In this document: piece after piece, positions 33,700-44,599 of the stretch | Layout: every line of letters starts with the position of its first letter | Numbering within the stretch: position 1 is the first letter of the stretch | From: Trichobilharzia szidati | Lineage: Eukaryota; Platyhelminthes; Trematoda; Strigeidida; Schistosomatidae | NCBI GenBank assembly: GCA_944472155.2 | Contig: OX235273.1 | Coordinates: forward strand, 2,639,204 to 2,703,203 | DNA: 64,000 nucleotides | Direction: 5' to 3' | Program-made: the position numbers and the translations under genes | The notes under the pieces: generated by a model | Told to the model about the DNA's origin: nothing | Database searches by the model: none | The model's input: only the letters and a program-made list of their open reading frames with translations

Positions 33700-35142
33700 G
33701 AGAAAACCAATTAATAGTGTTCTCTGAGCTGGTTGGTTTAGTTGCGGAGCTTTCGTCGTCCTTCTGGACAACATCTTCAGCGCAATATTTAGCGTAAAGT
33801 GAAATGATTTAAATTTCTTCATGAGTGATATAATTGCGTCTCCTGGTAACCATCTTTACATATGTATTGACCATTTCTATTGACTTGGATTTTAAACTTT
33901 CTGGTCACCTGATTTACTTTTTATTAGTTGGTATATTTCGTCTATATTAACGTGTTTGTTAATTGCATTTTCGTTTGAGTACCAGGCTTCTAGGAATTCC
34001 CTGGCACTTTTGGTGTTTCCTCTGTCTAAGATTTTGACATTATCCCAATCAAATTGATGTCCATAATTGTCTATATGCATTGATACTAAAGAATACATAT
34101 CGTGTCTTTTCACGGCTGATTTGTGTTCTTGGATTCTGATTCGAAGGGGACGCCCACTTTGGCCGATGTAATGCCTGTTACAGTTCATACAATTTATTTT
34201 GTAAATGGTATTAATTTTATCTCCTTTTTCTGTTGGATCTTTCGGTTTGCATAATATCGAATTAAGCGATTTGACTGGCTTGTGTGCTATATCTATATCA
34301 AACGGTTTCAGTATTCTAGCTGTTATTTCAGAGATATTTTTCATGTATGGTAGGATGAATTTTCTTGTGGTCTTTGATGATGGTTCCTTGTTGGTGTTTT
34401 GATTCGACTTTAAACACTTTTTGATGAAATTTTGTGGATAACCATTCTTTTTGAAGACCGTTTGTAGGTACTTTTCTTCTATTCTTTTCAACTCTGGAGT
34501 GCTACAATGTGTTTGAACTCTTTTAAACAATGTCTGCACACAGTTTCGTTTGTGAGTAACTGGATTATTGCTAGTATAGTTGAGTATTTGATCTGTGTGC
34601 TTTGATTTTCTATATGCTTGTGTTTCTAAATTTCCTGTGTTGGTTCTCCTGATTAAGACATCTAAAAATGGGATTTTGTTATCTAATTCTTCTTCTCTTG
34701 TGAATTTGATGTCTTCAAATATGTTGTTTATTAATTTATGGGTATATTCTAAATCATTTCTCTTAATTATTACAAATGTATCATCAACGTAACGTACCCA
34801 GATTTTCGGTTTAATTATAGGTAGAGCTATTAATTCTAATCTTTGCATAACGGCTTCAGCTATTAATCCTGATATGGGCGATCCCATTGGTGTTCCTTTT
34901 ATTTGTTTATATATTTGAGTATTGAATTGGAAGTATGTTGTAAGGCATAATTTTATGAGTTCTATCCAAGTTGAATATTGCGTTTTTATGTTTTCGTCAC
35001 TATAGAGTAATTGTTGCATAGTTTCTGTTGCTAGTTTTGGACTAATTGAAGTATATAATGCTGTGACATCAAAGGACTCAGTATTGATCCCAAAAAGAAT
35101 CGATATCCTTCTGCTTACAGTATCATCAAAAAGAGATCTCAC
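33700..35142 (-). mobile_element. Penelope-like element P1, copy 1, 5' truncated
   Basis: It contains the long RT/GIY-YIG frame (33892-35142) and a 3' part (33700-33891) with a block conserved in six other places. A nearly identical second copy lies at 49201-50020. The 5' end of the protein and any upstream flanking repeat are missing. Confidence 0.85.
33892..35142 (-). CDS. Penelope-type reverse transcriptase with GIY-YIG endonuclease
   Basis: An open frame of about 416 codons; the 5' start is not ATG and the copy is truncated. RT motifs: FDVTALYTSI (residues 24-33, motif A), GTPMGSPISG (83-92, motif B), RYVDDTFVI (117-125, catalytic) and IPFLDVLIRR (157-166). PLE RTs are related to telomerase RT. 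After a basic linker comes a Cys pair CMNC (318-321) and the GIY-YIG domain: IYKINC, HYIGQSGRPLRIRIQEH (324-340), with Glu in FLEAWYSNE (383-391). GIY-YIG nicks the target so that its 3' end primes reverse transcription. The catalytic YVDD and the Tyr/Arg of the nuclease look intact, but RT fingers are incomplete, so I call it a partial gene of a mobile element. It ends SGDQKV. Confidence 0.85.
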   Translation of the reverse strand: MRSLFDDTVSRRISILFGINTESFDVTALYTSISPKLATETMQQLLYSDENIKTQYSTWIELIKLCLTTYFQFNTQIYKQIKGTPMGSPISGLIAEAVMQRLELIALPIIKPKIWVRYVDDTFVIIKRNDLEYTHKLINNIFEDIKFTREEELDNKIPFLDVLIRRTNTGNLETQAYRKSKHTDQILNYTSNNPVTHKRNCVQTLFKRVQTHCSTPELKRIEEKYLQTVFKKNGYPQNFIKKCLKSNQNTNKEPSSKTTRKFILPYMKNISEITARILKPFDIDIAHKPVKSLNSILCKPKDPTEKGDKINTIYKINCMNCNRHYIGQSGRPLRIRIQEHKSAVKRHDMYSLVSMHIDNYGHQFDWDNVKILDRGNTKSAREFLEAWYSNENAINKHVNIDEIYQLIKSKSGDQKV

Positions 35143-35327
35143 CGTACAACCATTTCAAAACTTTCTTTTTCTTTGTACTACCCTAAACTTCTTTGGAATG
35201 ATCTCTTAACCGAGGTATTTCGGTAACTAAATACACACAAAAAAATTGGATCAATAAGAAAATCGGTTCACTAGAGTAGGAAATATTTGAAAACCTCGAA
35301 CTTCTGGCTATTTTCTATAGTTTGGTT

Positions 35328-35530
35328 TGTAAGGTTAGTTATGTTTTACGAGTTGATCACGGACTGATATCAGTTAGAGAACCATTGAAAACCAGGGAGT
35401 ACTGGACAGCTGCTGTTTCATCCTACTTTGGGAATCATCGGCAGTACGCACCCACTGGGATTTTGATCGGTCCCAGTGGCTGAATGGTATACGAGCTTGC
35501 CTTGTAACCGGAAGGTTCTGGCTATTGTTC
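35328..35530. mobile_element. SMalpha-like SINE, reversed copy joined to a forward head
   Basis: 35328-35460 is a reversed 3' part with the hammerhead (GTACTGGACAGC...CATCGGCAGTAC region, 35397-35448). 35468-35525 is a forward tRNA-like head (TCCCAGTGGCTGAATGG). This again makes an inverted joint like that at 32894-33311. Confidence 0.6.
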
Positions 35531-35744
35531 TGCCGACTATTTGAAATTCACTTGTAATGCTTATCATCTCCAACAACCCGCATCCACCCCCACACCGGGA
35601 ATATAAGGACTCGTAGTGGAGGAAAAAAATAAATGATTAATCTTATTGTCTACTCAATCTTCATCACAGATTCTTCAACAGAACTCTATTGAATAGTTTC
35701 ATGAATAATCGATTTTTTTACTTTTTGATGTTGGTTGTGCTTTT

Positions 35745-35910
35745 TTTCTCTAGGACTGGGTAATTTAACTGCGGAGTTTTCATTACCTTCCTAGACAACA
35801 TCTTCAGTGCAGAGTTCTTCATGAATTCTCTGTGAATTATGTAACTAAGTGGGCGAACTATTGTAGTTGAAGAGGAGACGATTTTGGGCAAATTCTGGTT
35901 AAACAATGAT
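35745..35910 (-). mobile_element. P1-type PLE 3' end fragment
   Basis: Reversed, it carries the conserved CTGAAGATGTTGTCTAGG block found at the 3' side of both P1 copies. No GIY-YIG coding is left. Confidence 0.5.
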
Positions 35911-36584
35911 CAGAATGTTAAAAATTTTTGATCAAATAATGCTCAAAATTATGTCACATAACCAAAATTCGCCTACTTTTTCTTACTATTGATTGAGCTG
36001 ATTATTGACCCACTTTCTACTATTTTTGTCCAATTGCGAGTGTCTTTCTTGAATAACCTTGGTTGCCATTAGTATACTGTAGTACAATGTTCCAATGTTT
36101 TAAAACTTTGTTTTAATGTGTTCAATATACGAACTGGCTCCAAGGCCATATTGCACTTTTCCGTTGTGCTATGGTCCTAGTGACGCTCACTCAAACAAGG
36201 AGTATTCATAAGAAGAAGACGTAAAGAGTGAAGAAAATTTTCCTTTCGACGATTCATTTTCAAAAGCCTATGTACAATCCCATTTATATTTAACAAGGAA
36301 TTCATAAGACTAATCAATCAGATACTGGTAAAATTTGTCCTCGAGAATGTATTACATAATGTAAGGTGTAATCTAGAAGGTGATAACTAATTGGAAATTA
36401 GAAATAGGGGACAGAAGTTGGTATGACGTAATAAGGGTGATAAAATAACTCATCAATATAATTTTTTAGAATGGACAAGAACTAGTGGAATGACGACAAA
36501 GTGTTTTTAAAAATTCTGTATGAAAACGCAATGTTATTAATAAACAGTAGTAGAGTGATGATAAGTCATAATAGATTCGTAGAT

Positions 36585-37030
36585 ACAGTGCTTCTATACG
36601 GATCAGAGACTTGGCGCCGCGCCGCGGCACGAAGGGCACTTCGAATAAACTAAAGACTTTCATCAACAGCTGTCTTCACTCAATACTACTCAAGATCAGA
36701 TGGCCGGCCAGAAAAGATCAGCAACAGGGATCTCTGGCAATGAGCGAACCAACCAACTGTGCAACAAATATGCAGGAAGAAATTGAGGTGGATTGGCCAT
36801 ACTCTGAGAAAACCATCACATCACAAGACAGGCCCTCGAGTGGAACCCGAATGGGAAGTGGCGAGTTGGTCGTCTAAGGGTGACATGGAGGAGGTCATGT
36901 GAAGAGGAGATGAAAGCATGTGGGCAGACGTGGAGCCAGGTAAAAACGTTGGCACAGAACTGAACGCGATGGAGACGTGCTGCTGAAGCCTTATGTTCCT
37001 CTAAGAACTAAAAGAAACAATAATAATGCA
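36585..37030 (+). pseudogene. RTE(ii) LINE C-terminus
   Basis: Reads VLLYGSETW, NKLKTFINSCLHSIL, IRWPARKDQQ, EEIEVDWPYSEKTI in broken frames and ends in AATAAT after the short 3' UTR. A local GC-rich slip (GCGCCGCGCCGCGGC near 36614) disrupts the frame after ETW. Confidence 0.7.
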
Positions 37031-37271
37031 ATAATAGAAGAGTGATAATAAAAAGAAGGATGATGAGAATAATAATGAAAACAATTATAGTGAACTTACA
37101 TAATAAAAGGAAGCGAGATTATAGTAAGAACATTACTCTGACCACAATAGGGCGATGGAATGTATGTGGTGCTTTTGAATGTTTTAGATCCCAAACAGCC
37201 AATGATTCAGCCATGTATAGACGGCGTATTCGAAGTCCTTTCATACGATATTGACGAACTCTGTGAAGCAT

Positions 37272-37560
37272 TCATGCGGCGGTGCTCGATTTCCAGAGTT
37301 GACAACTTAGGTGTTCTAGGATAGAACTGCTAGTATTCTTCTTTTCTCCTCTGGCTAGCCAGGCTGGACAATGTTTCAGAATACGTTTCTGGACTTGATG
37401 TTGCGTACGGCCGATATACTTTGCTCCATACGAACAAGTAAACTGGCAGATACGCACTGAGATGGCCAGAAGCGGTATCTTGTCCTTAACGTTTGACTGG
37501 ATTAATTGTCTACTGGAGAATGTGATGCGTAAGGTGGCTGTTTAAAATGTCTTCTTCAAG
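37272..37560 (-). pseudogene. PLE (P4) GIY-YIG endonuclease fragment
   Basis: The minus-strand frame starts within the domain: RICQFTCSYGAKYIGRTQ, then VQKRILKHCPAWLARG and SSSILEHLS. The YIGRT core and the following basic helix are recognisable; the rest of the protein is missing. Confidence 0.65.
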
Positions 37561-38081
37561 TATTTAGAAAGGCGGTTTCTAAGTATATTCATTAGTCATT
37601 TTTTCACATTTATTACGTCATCCCAACTTCTGTCCCCTATTTCTAATTTCCAATTAGTCATCCCCTTCTAGACTACACCTTACATTGTGTAATACATTCT
37701 CGAGGACAAATTTTACCAAAATCTGATTGAATGGTCTTATGAATTCCTTGTTAAATATAAATGCCGGAATATACACATTTAATCATAGGAAATAATAAAA
37801 AGACAGTTGCAGCGAAGAAAATTTTCTTTTCAACTAAGTCATCAACTAGCCTGTACATACGTGTATTTATAATAAATGGGTGGGAAAGTTCCAGAATAAT
37901 CTCCCTTCAAGGGTCAAATTAATAAAATTATAATTAGGAATTAAAATGCTATTGCACAGCTTTCGAGAACGAATCATCGAAAAGTACATTTTCTTCACTG
38001 TTTACATCTTTTTCTTATGACTCAATATGAGAATATTCCATTCATTAATGAATTCCAAGAATTGTTCAACATATGCCATAT

Positions 38082-38375
38082 TGGTTGGAGGATTTCATCA
38101 TGAGCTGATATCAATTAGAGTACTGGACAGCTTTTCCCCCATCCTCATTTGGGACTCTTCAGGGTTCGAACCCAGGACCTTATGTTTACAAGACCAGCTA
38201 GGTTGTAGAGCATTAAGCCATTGGGACCCGATCCAATGAATTCCAACTTCTGCCAATTCATGACATAGCGTGACCACTTATCAATGTCTTCCTCGATGAG
38301 TTACTGTTTCACCCCCGACCTGCTGCACCCTGCTGATCACTGCCTGAATAGGGATAGTCGCTAGTGAGCACCAAT
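38082..38375 (-). mobile_element. SMalpha-like SINE
   Basis: Reversed: leader, tRNA-like region with TCCCAATGGCTTAATG and GGGTTCGAACCC, hammerhead-like part with GAAGAGTCCC and GAGGAT (the GAAAC box is altered), then GTCCAGTACTC. The GAUGA box is lost here, so self-cleavage is unlikely. Confidence 0.65.
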
Positions 38376-38887
38376 CGAACGGAAAATCCCTACAAAACCA
38401 ATACTTGAAAATATGTCATATTATCACTACCAGTTTAACTTAATTACCTAACAAGGTTATTCAAAGTAATCAATAAATATAACCACATCATTGGTAATTT
38501 GATTCCTCCATATCTTTATTCATTTATCATGGTATCTAATGTAAACATTAAAATAAAAATGGATATCTTGACTAATTAACCGATAATTCATCGCTTTTTT
38601 TCTGAATTAATTTGACCCTTGACCTTTATAGTATGCCATAATAAGAGATTGACTATGCTAACTAACATTAGGAATTTATTTATACATCATTCTGAATAAT
38701 GTGTTCAGTTTGCTGACAATGCTAGACGTATTATATTTCAATCAATAATAATTGCGCAAATATTAAACTTTTCGAATGTTGGTTTTCCATGGTCATTTTG
38801 ATCACAAGTTAAGATCATTTAGCAATTTAAAGCGATTAATTCCCTTTATGAATTTCGACAAAACAATAAGAAGAAGCAGTTTTCAAT

Positions 38888-39268
38888 TATTGGTTTTGTA
38901 GGGAGTTTTGTTTGATTAGTTGCGGGATTTCATCATGAGCTGACATCAGTTAGAAAACCAACAAGGAGTACTGGACAGCCAGCTGTTTCTTCAGCCTACT
39001 TTGGGACTCTTCATCGGTATGCACCCAGGACCTTCTGGTTACAAGGTGAGCTAGCTCTTAGACCATTAAGCCACTGGGACCCGATCCAATGGCCAGCGCA
39101 TGAATTCTAACTTCTACCAATTCATGACATAGCGCGACCACTTCACTCAATGTCTTCTTCGATGAGTTACTGCCTCACCTTCAACCTGCTGCACCCTACT
39201 GATCACGGCTTCCCACTAGAACCCCAGGTTAACTGCCTGAATAGGGCCAGTCTCTAGTGAGCATCAGA
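38888..39268 (-). mobile_element. SMalpha-like SINE
   Basis: Reversed: CCTGGGTGCATACCGATGAA, GAGTCCCAAAGTAGG, GAAACAGCTG and GTCCAGTACTC give the hammerhead-like part. The tRNA-like A-box region (CCAGTGGCTTAATGG) is present, but the B-box is damaged by a deletion. Confidence 0.65.
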
Positions 39269-39539
39269 TCTGAAACTTGTAATGTGTATTTGTGCAACCC
39301 ATTTCGGACATTCTGATCACATACATACTTGTGAGAGCATGAATTATTATAATACAGGTCAAATTGTGTACGGGTCAAGGTCACGAGTAAAGCGTAAGGG
39401 GATGACATAACGGTATGGGTAAGAAAATAGAATGAAGAGGGTGAAAATATCACTAAGTAAATTGAACCTTGGTTCTAAATTGGATTACCAAGGCAGATTT
39501 AAAGTAATAACAAATAATTTATGGCCAATGCTTCAACGA

Positions 39540-40752
39540 ATTTAAGTATGTGACCCAACCTTGTTTTTGACGGGGCGCATTTCTGCCAGATCGATGGTTT
39601 TGCTATGGGAAGCCACTTAGGTCCATTGTTAGCTGATGTATACATGTCGTATGTTGAGAACTTAGCTGAGGGCATAATTGGAAAAGTTTATTTTTATAAG
39701 AGATATGTGAATGACATAAAAGTCATTTGTGATAAACCGACAGATGCCATAGAAATCCTTAACTAAATCAACATGGTTCGAAACAGTTTTTTTATTCCTT
39801 CACGTTCCCCAGTGGAACATAGGGCTTCAAGCTAGTGGCTTGAAGTTTCTGTAGCAGTGTTTATTTTTACAGGATGGGGTTGCTAGCCTCATGCCCAACC
39901 TTCCCTCTTTACCAGTCTTATTACTGGCTTAGCAAGGTAAAGGAGTGCGCCGGCCGGGGATCGAACCCCGTACCATGTGCATGGTTGGCGAGCGTCCTAA
40001 CCACTATGCCACCGACGCACGGTACAAAGCAGTATACTGCCAAAATACGTTAAAGAGAATAATGATTGCTTAACATTTTTAGATGTACTCATAACCGCCG
40101 ACAAGATGGGTCAACAAAACGATCTATCTACAAACTGTCCATACGGAGGGTTTCTTTCCACTAGAGTATAAAAGGGAATTGGTTAAGTGCTTGTTCAGAA
40201 GCATTCAGCATTTATATACAGTCGACGGCATTAAAGAAGAAACACAATACCTCACTGAAATAGTATTAGCTGACTACTATCCGTTGAAATTCATTAAGCA
40301 TTACAGAAGTTTCGACCAAAGAGCTCTACCGATCTAGTCGGCTCCTAAAAAGGATGTTTATGTATCCTTGCCGTTCAGGGGTGATCAACAAAGTCTGATC
40401 ACCAAACAGACACTCAAGGCGACAATTAATAGAACTGACTATGCAGCCAAACTTATCTTCATAGAGAAAACGAGATCTATGCTGTCCTGTAAACCCTCAC
40501 ATCACCCGAACGACAGTGTCACATCCCACTGTGTTTACCACTTTACATGTATGTGTGGATACACGTACATAGGGAGGATCCATCGGTCCCTTCAGGTTAG
40601 GGCTTCAGAACATACTCCAAAGTGGCTGCAACAACAAATAAAATCACCGTATACAATTGATCCGGGAAATAGATGTCCAACATCATCTATAACGAAGCAC
40701 ATCATAGAGACGGGTCACAAGGTTGATTTCAATAATGCCTTTAAACTCATTT
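39540..40752 (+). pseudogene. Penelope-like element P3, split by a SINE
   Basis: Before the SINE, the plus strand codes FAMGSHLGPLLADVYMSYVE (motif B region) and KRYVNDIKVI, where the usual YVDD reads YVND, a loss of the second catalytic Asp. After the SINE come NDCLTFLDVLI and, from 40368 in another phase, a long stretch to the GIY-YIG part: CVYHFTCMCGYTYIGR, ASEHTPKWL, SSITKHIIETGHKVD. The frame stops at 40752. Several stops and shifts make it dead. Confidence 0.75.
39787..40020 (-). mobile_element. tRNA-headed SINE, type 3, inserted in P3
   Basis: Reversed: head GTGCGTCGGTGGCATAGTGG (40020-40001), B-box GGGTTCGATCCCC, body with AACCCC and GGCATGAGGCTAGC, and the RTE-like end CCCTATGTTCCACTGG with a T/A-rich tail. 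It is flanked by GGTTCGAAACAG (39775-39786) and GGTACAAAGCAG (40021-40032), a diverged 12-bp target duplication. Confidence 0.75.
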
Positions 40753-40771
40753 AGAGAATCATTTAAAAACT

Positions 40772-41045
40772 AGACAGTACTGGTCAGCAGTTTCTTCCCA
40801 GTTATGGACTCTTCAGTCAGTAGTACGCAACTGTGACCGTAGCAGCAATAGCACTCAGGGCCTTCAAGTTACGAAGCCTACCCGATGAGACGGAACAGGG
40901 ACAGATACTTCCCCAGTGAGTGGATAGATAACGGTTTACTGTCGTAATCTGAAGATCTTAGGTACAATGCCCGGTATGGTGATGAGTGTTAACTAATAAA
41001 GAGTCCCAAATTAGAGCGAAACAGCTGTCCAGTACTCACAGCTTT
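40772..41045. mobile_element. SMalpha-like fragments, reversed then forward
   Basis: 40772-40900 is reversed (GTACTACTGACTGAAGAGTCC, broken here at position 20 for length; then GAAACTGCTGACCAGTAC). 40960-41045 is forward, with GAGTCCCAAATTAG, GCGAAACAGCTGTC and CAGTACTC. Both are decayed. Confidence 0.5.
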
Positions 41046-41352
41046 TCAATGCTTCTCTAAGTGCTGATCTAATCCGGATTGTAAGATTGTTGTGTTTACT
41101 CCGTCAGATAAAGAAAAATTCAAAAAAACCTTTGTTGATCTATTTCTCTTTGTAAACTAGATGAAATCAGCTCTATAAAGACAGACTAATGAATTCATCA
41201 CTCGATATTCACAATTGTGTGTGTGTGTGTGTGTATTTTAAAACAGAACACAAAAACTAGTGATCAATAAAAAATATTGATTAAATATCTATTTATGGAA
41301 ATAGTAAAGCTAAGAAGTAGTATGTGTATATTCTATTAAAATTATTACTTAT

Positions 41353-41388
41353 ATATACTACTTCTAAGGATATTTAGAAGTAGTATAT
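41353..41388. repeat. Perfect 15-bp hairpin
   Basis: ATATACTACTTCTAA (41353-41367) and its exact reverse complement (41374-41388) surround a 6-base loop. A third, forward copy of AGAAGTAGTATGTG-type sequence is at 41313-41326. Function unknown. Confidence 0.5.
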
Positions 41389-41634
41389 GGCGCAGTATAT
41401 TTTAGAGAATTGATAACAGTTGAAAGATGCATGATGAAAAATTCTAACAAAAGAAACAATCAAGATCTACAGATAACGTGGAAAACACGAACGTGCATCA
41501 TGCATCGTCTATTCACTTCCCTTGTGTTCACAGAGTGGAACATAGGGTTTCAAAATTTAAGCTGTAGAGTTTTATTAGTGCTTGTGTTTTTACGGACTGA
41601 GGTTCATAATAATAAAGAAAGGAAGATGAAATTC

Positions 41635-41684
41635 GCAGTATAAAATGATATCGTCATTCTATTTCAAAGGTCCTCATCAGCTGC
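41635..41684 (-). ncRNA. Hammerhead-like ribozyme motif (PLE arm)
   Basis: Reverse complement of the 43348-43397 motif, 50 nt: stem I GCAG/CUGC, CUGAUGA, a weak stem II (GGACCUUU), GAAA, a 9-bp stem III AUAGAAUGA/UCAUUUUAU, and AUA before CUGC. Confidence 0.6.
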
Positions 41685-41789
41685 ACATCACTACTTGAAA
41701 TTACAATGGTTATATAGGTGATAATAACATAATTTAATGTTTAAGTGGTAGTAGAGAAGAAATACTATAAAACTGACACATCTAAGAAA

Positions 41790-41991
41790 CTTGTGCCTGA
41801 AAGGAAGCAGATATACTCAGAGTGCAATTACCAGACATATTGTTGATACTGGTCATCTCGTAGAGATTTCTAAGTCCTTCAAAATATTAAATAGACAAAG
41901 GACAGCAAATTTACTACGATTTGCCGAAGCGATCGCAATCAAACGATTCAAACCAAACAGACTTATGCATACAGAAAGAGAGTGTGATTAA
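41790..41991 (+). pseudogene. PLE C-terminus
   Basis: Codes SAITRHIVDTGHLVEISKSF and ANLLRFAEAIAIKRFKPN, the conserved end after GIY-YIG. The same family is in minus orientation at 60909-61180. No catalytic part remains. Confidence 0.65.
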
Positions 41992-42144
41992 TCTCTCACT
42001 ATCTTGGGTAACTGAATTTTGATTTTGATTACATTAATTAGTCATCTAATTCAGTGATCTCAACTCACTGAGAAAATCTCAACCTTATTGCTATGTGAAC
42101 CTACAAGCTAACACTGTTTGAACAAAGCAACAACTACAGATTTA

Positions 42145-42194
42145 GCAGAATAAAATGGTACCATATTTTATTTCGTCGCCTTCTCCTCAGCTGC
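42145..42194 (-). ncRNA. Hammerhead-like ribozyme motif, core variant CUGAGGA
   Basis: Minus strand: GCAG stem I strand, CUGAGGA (U7 of CUGAUGA changed to G, a position that tolerates change), GAAGGCGAC, GAAA, a strong stem III (AUAAAAU...AUUUUAU around a palindromic AUGGUACCAU), AUU, CUGC. Confidence 0.5.
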
Positions 42195-42386
42195 TTACAG
42201 GGCAAAAACATTATTAAATGTATCTAAATATATCTTGCACAGAAATCAATCGATCAATATACACATACACTAATAATATATACATATATATATATATATA
42301 TTCAACATTGAACACAATTCCGAGCAATAATAATCATACAAAATGAAAACTTTTCAGTATCTCGCATTCAGATGAAAAATATCCAG

Positions 42387-43175
42387 TTACCAGGGCAAAA
42401 AAAGACTGATAACCGCTTCTTTCTGAACGCACAAATCAGGTTTTAGGCGCTTGATGGAAAAGGCTTCAGCAAACTTAAGGAGCATTGAACTCTTTTGCTT
42501 ATTAATAATTTTGAACGACTTTTCGACGTCCACCTCATGACCCGTGTCAAGAAGATGCCTGGCGATGGCACTGCTTAAAGCATTTGTTCCTTTTACACGT
42601 AAGCTTTTTGGTACATGTTCAGAAAATCGTAGATATGCTCTTCTTTCTGTTCTTCCAATGTAACTGCTCCTGCAGATACATGTAAATTTGTATATACAGT
42701 TGGAGTTCACATGAAAAGGATATCTATCGATTTTTGATTGCACCAGAGAGCAAGTTGTTCGATAGACGGGAACGAGCTTAGCTGCAGGATAGGCTATGGC
42801 TAGTGATGTACTCAGCCTTCTGTTGATCATCGCTGCAATGTTTTCGCCTTTATAATCAAGCTCAAAGTAGATTGGCTTTTTTCTTACTGGGATTTGTTTT
42901 TCATTTGCGACTGCAGATCTTCCATACTTGTTTATGAACCTTTGAGGGTACCCATTGCTCTTCAAAGTCTTTTCAAGAAACTCAAATTCTTCTTCTAGTA
43001 TCTCTATAGAGCATATTCTTCTCGCTCTATAGTACAGAGTCTTGGCCAGTCCTCGTTTATAGCTATTTGGACAAAAGCTATTAAAATGTAAGTATTGTCC
43101 TTTCCATGTGGACTTACGATAAATTGACTTTTGAAGACTACCGTCTTCTAGGCGTTCCATTGCGATGTCTAACAC
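42387..43175 (-). pseudogene. Penelope-like element P2: linker and GIY-YIG endonuclease
   Basis: An open minus-strand frame of 262 codons. It starts after the RT catalytic box (LDIAMERLEDGSLQKSIYRK corresponds to the FLDVLI region onward), then LKSNGYPQRFINKYGRS and a GIY-YIG domain: CIYKFTCICRSSYIGRTERR (near 42660-42720), FSEHVPKSLR, SSAIARHLLDTGHEVD, and the conserved end LKPDLCVQKEAVISLFLPW. The nuclease YIG-R and a downstream Glu are present. RT motifs A-C are absent, so it cannot be autonomous. Copies of the same family are at 57218-57720 and, as the C-terminus only, at 31.4-31.8 kb. Confidence 0.8.
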
Positions 43176-43347
43176 TGTTTGTTAATTTTGGAAGAGTATA
43201 AATTGATGATGAAAACTTAAACTAAGAACTGTAATGCTTACATTTTGGATGCGTCAATTTTATAGTATTTCTTCTCTACTACCACTTAAACATTAAAGTA
43301 TGTTATTATCATCCATATATAACCATTGTAATTTCAAGTAGTCTACA

Positions 43348-43397
43348 GCAGCTGATGAGAACCTGTGAAATAGAATGACGATATCATTTTATACTGC
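43348..43397 (+). ncRNA. Hammerhead-like ribozyme motif (PLE arm)
   Basis: GCAG 43348-43351, CUGAUGA 43352-43358, GAACCUGU, GAA 43367-43369, stem III 43370-43378 (AUAGAAUGA) with 43384-43392 (UCAUUUUAU) around loop CGAUA, A at 43393 as residue 17, and CUGC 43394-43397. Stem II has almost no pairing, in line with the minimal hammerheads known from PLE flanking repeats. Confidence 0.6.
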
Positions 43398-43446
43398 AAA
43401 TTTTGTCTTCCTTTCTTTATCGAAATTTACCAAGGGAACCAAACGT

Positions 43447-44345
43447 ATGAAATAATAGCTTTATTCCAAACAGTATTTTCGATACAAATATGGAAATTTC
43501 AGCATATAGTACAGTATTGCATCTAATATTCTCATTACACGGGTAATAATTAAAACGGGGCATTTACATTAATAATATTGTTACGTCATAATATGAATAT
43601 AAAATTAAAAATTAAGTGAAAATATTAATAACAGTGTAACAATGAGGAAAAAATGCGACCGTTTACATAGAATTCTGTGGGAAGTTGGTCATGTGATGCC
43701 TTGCATACTTTTCGCATCACATAAAATGTGTCCCAGCCAATTAAAGTACTGTTGGGTTTTTGTACTTAGTTGTCTGAGCATATAGTCTTCTATAGTTACT
43801 TCTAGTTCTGTCTACCTGATGAGATGCAGCAAGGAGAGAGTTGTGTGTGTGTGGAGAGGATACTCAGAGTGCGACAAGATAACATTCGCCAGTTGCTTTC
43901 ATCAGTTCAAGGTGGTTTAGCAACGACCCACCGCCCTACCGACAGCTTTAAGTGTCCTTCACAACGTAGCAAAGTCTTTCTCAAGTAGCTCAGGAAAGAT
44001 TAAGGATGAGCAGTAAAGCAGAATACAAGAATTAACAAACTGTATAAGTAGAGACTGAGTGATACCAGATAATCTTAACTGCCTTACGTCGTACGTTAAA
44101 CCAAATATCTTTCTAGAAACTAGCATGATGTGGAAGGACCAGGAAAGATCAGAGGAAATACACAGTCCAAGGTATTTAACATTCAGTTTGGTTTCAACTT
44201 CAGTGCCATCTCTGATAGTGGAACCATGTGAAATAACCAATTTATGTAAGTAGCGTTTATGTTTAAAAGTGAAATTAACAATCTGACATTTGGAGGGATT
44301 TAGCTCAAGGACATTTTCAAAAGAATGGATACTGAACAAGGAATA
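43447..44345 (-). pseudogene. LINE C 3' part: RT C-terminus and tail
   Basis: The minus-strand frame 44339-43959 reads LNPSKCQIVNFTF, LNVKYLGLCISSDLSW and RQLRLSGITQ, the region after the RT catalytic box in CR1/jockey LINEs. 43958-43560 holds more decayed C-terminal coding and UTR. The tail (43447-43545) has the GGAATAAAGC-type end in reverse. Confidence 0.7.
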
Positions 44346-44599
44346 CTCTTTCCGATAACTTCATCATCAGGTTCTACAATTATATATACATTATAGTGAG
44401 TGAATTAGTGTTCTTAACAACATTAATTTGTTTAAATAACATCGAATCAATAATATTGATAGATTATAGTTCAATAGCATCAACACAACAATACACTGAA
44501 TATCAGAAAAATTAGGAAAGATAATAATACAAATTCATGAATTTATAGTCTCCACTGAAGGCCGGCCAGGGCAGTGGAAGTGACTGGAATTTGCTTCTT

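Larger units (their letters stand above)
36281..37763. mobile_element. PLE unit (P4) with 164-bp inverted arms and an RTE insertion
   Basis: Arms 36281-36444 and 37600-37763 are reverse complements with constant sum 74044. Between them lie an RTE(ii) piece (36585-37030) and a minus-strand GIY-YIG fragment (37272-37560). A further P4 tail continues at 37771-37990 (TAATCATAGGAAATAATAAA). Confidence 0.7.
41614..43418. mobile_element. PLE unit with 165-bp inverted arms containing hammerhead-like folds
   Basis: Arms 41614-41777 and 43253-43418 are reverse complements (coordinate sums 85032 to 85030). Inside are a plus-strand PLE C-terminus (41790-41991) and a larger minus-strand PLE piece (42387-43175) with its own 3' UTR and fold (42145-42194). 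At least two PLE copies are nested or recombined. Confidence 0.7.

Noticed and set aside
41219..41234. GT repeat as a regulatory or CRISPR-like array
   Set aside because: Simple microsatellite; no spaced repeats of CRISPR type anywhere in the window.
42387..43175. Host GIY-YIG nuclease gene (SLX1-like)
   Set aside because: The domain is followed by the conserved PLE end and preceded by the PLE linker, and the family is repeated in the window.
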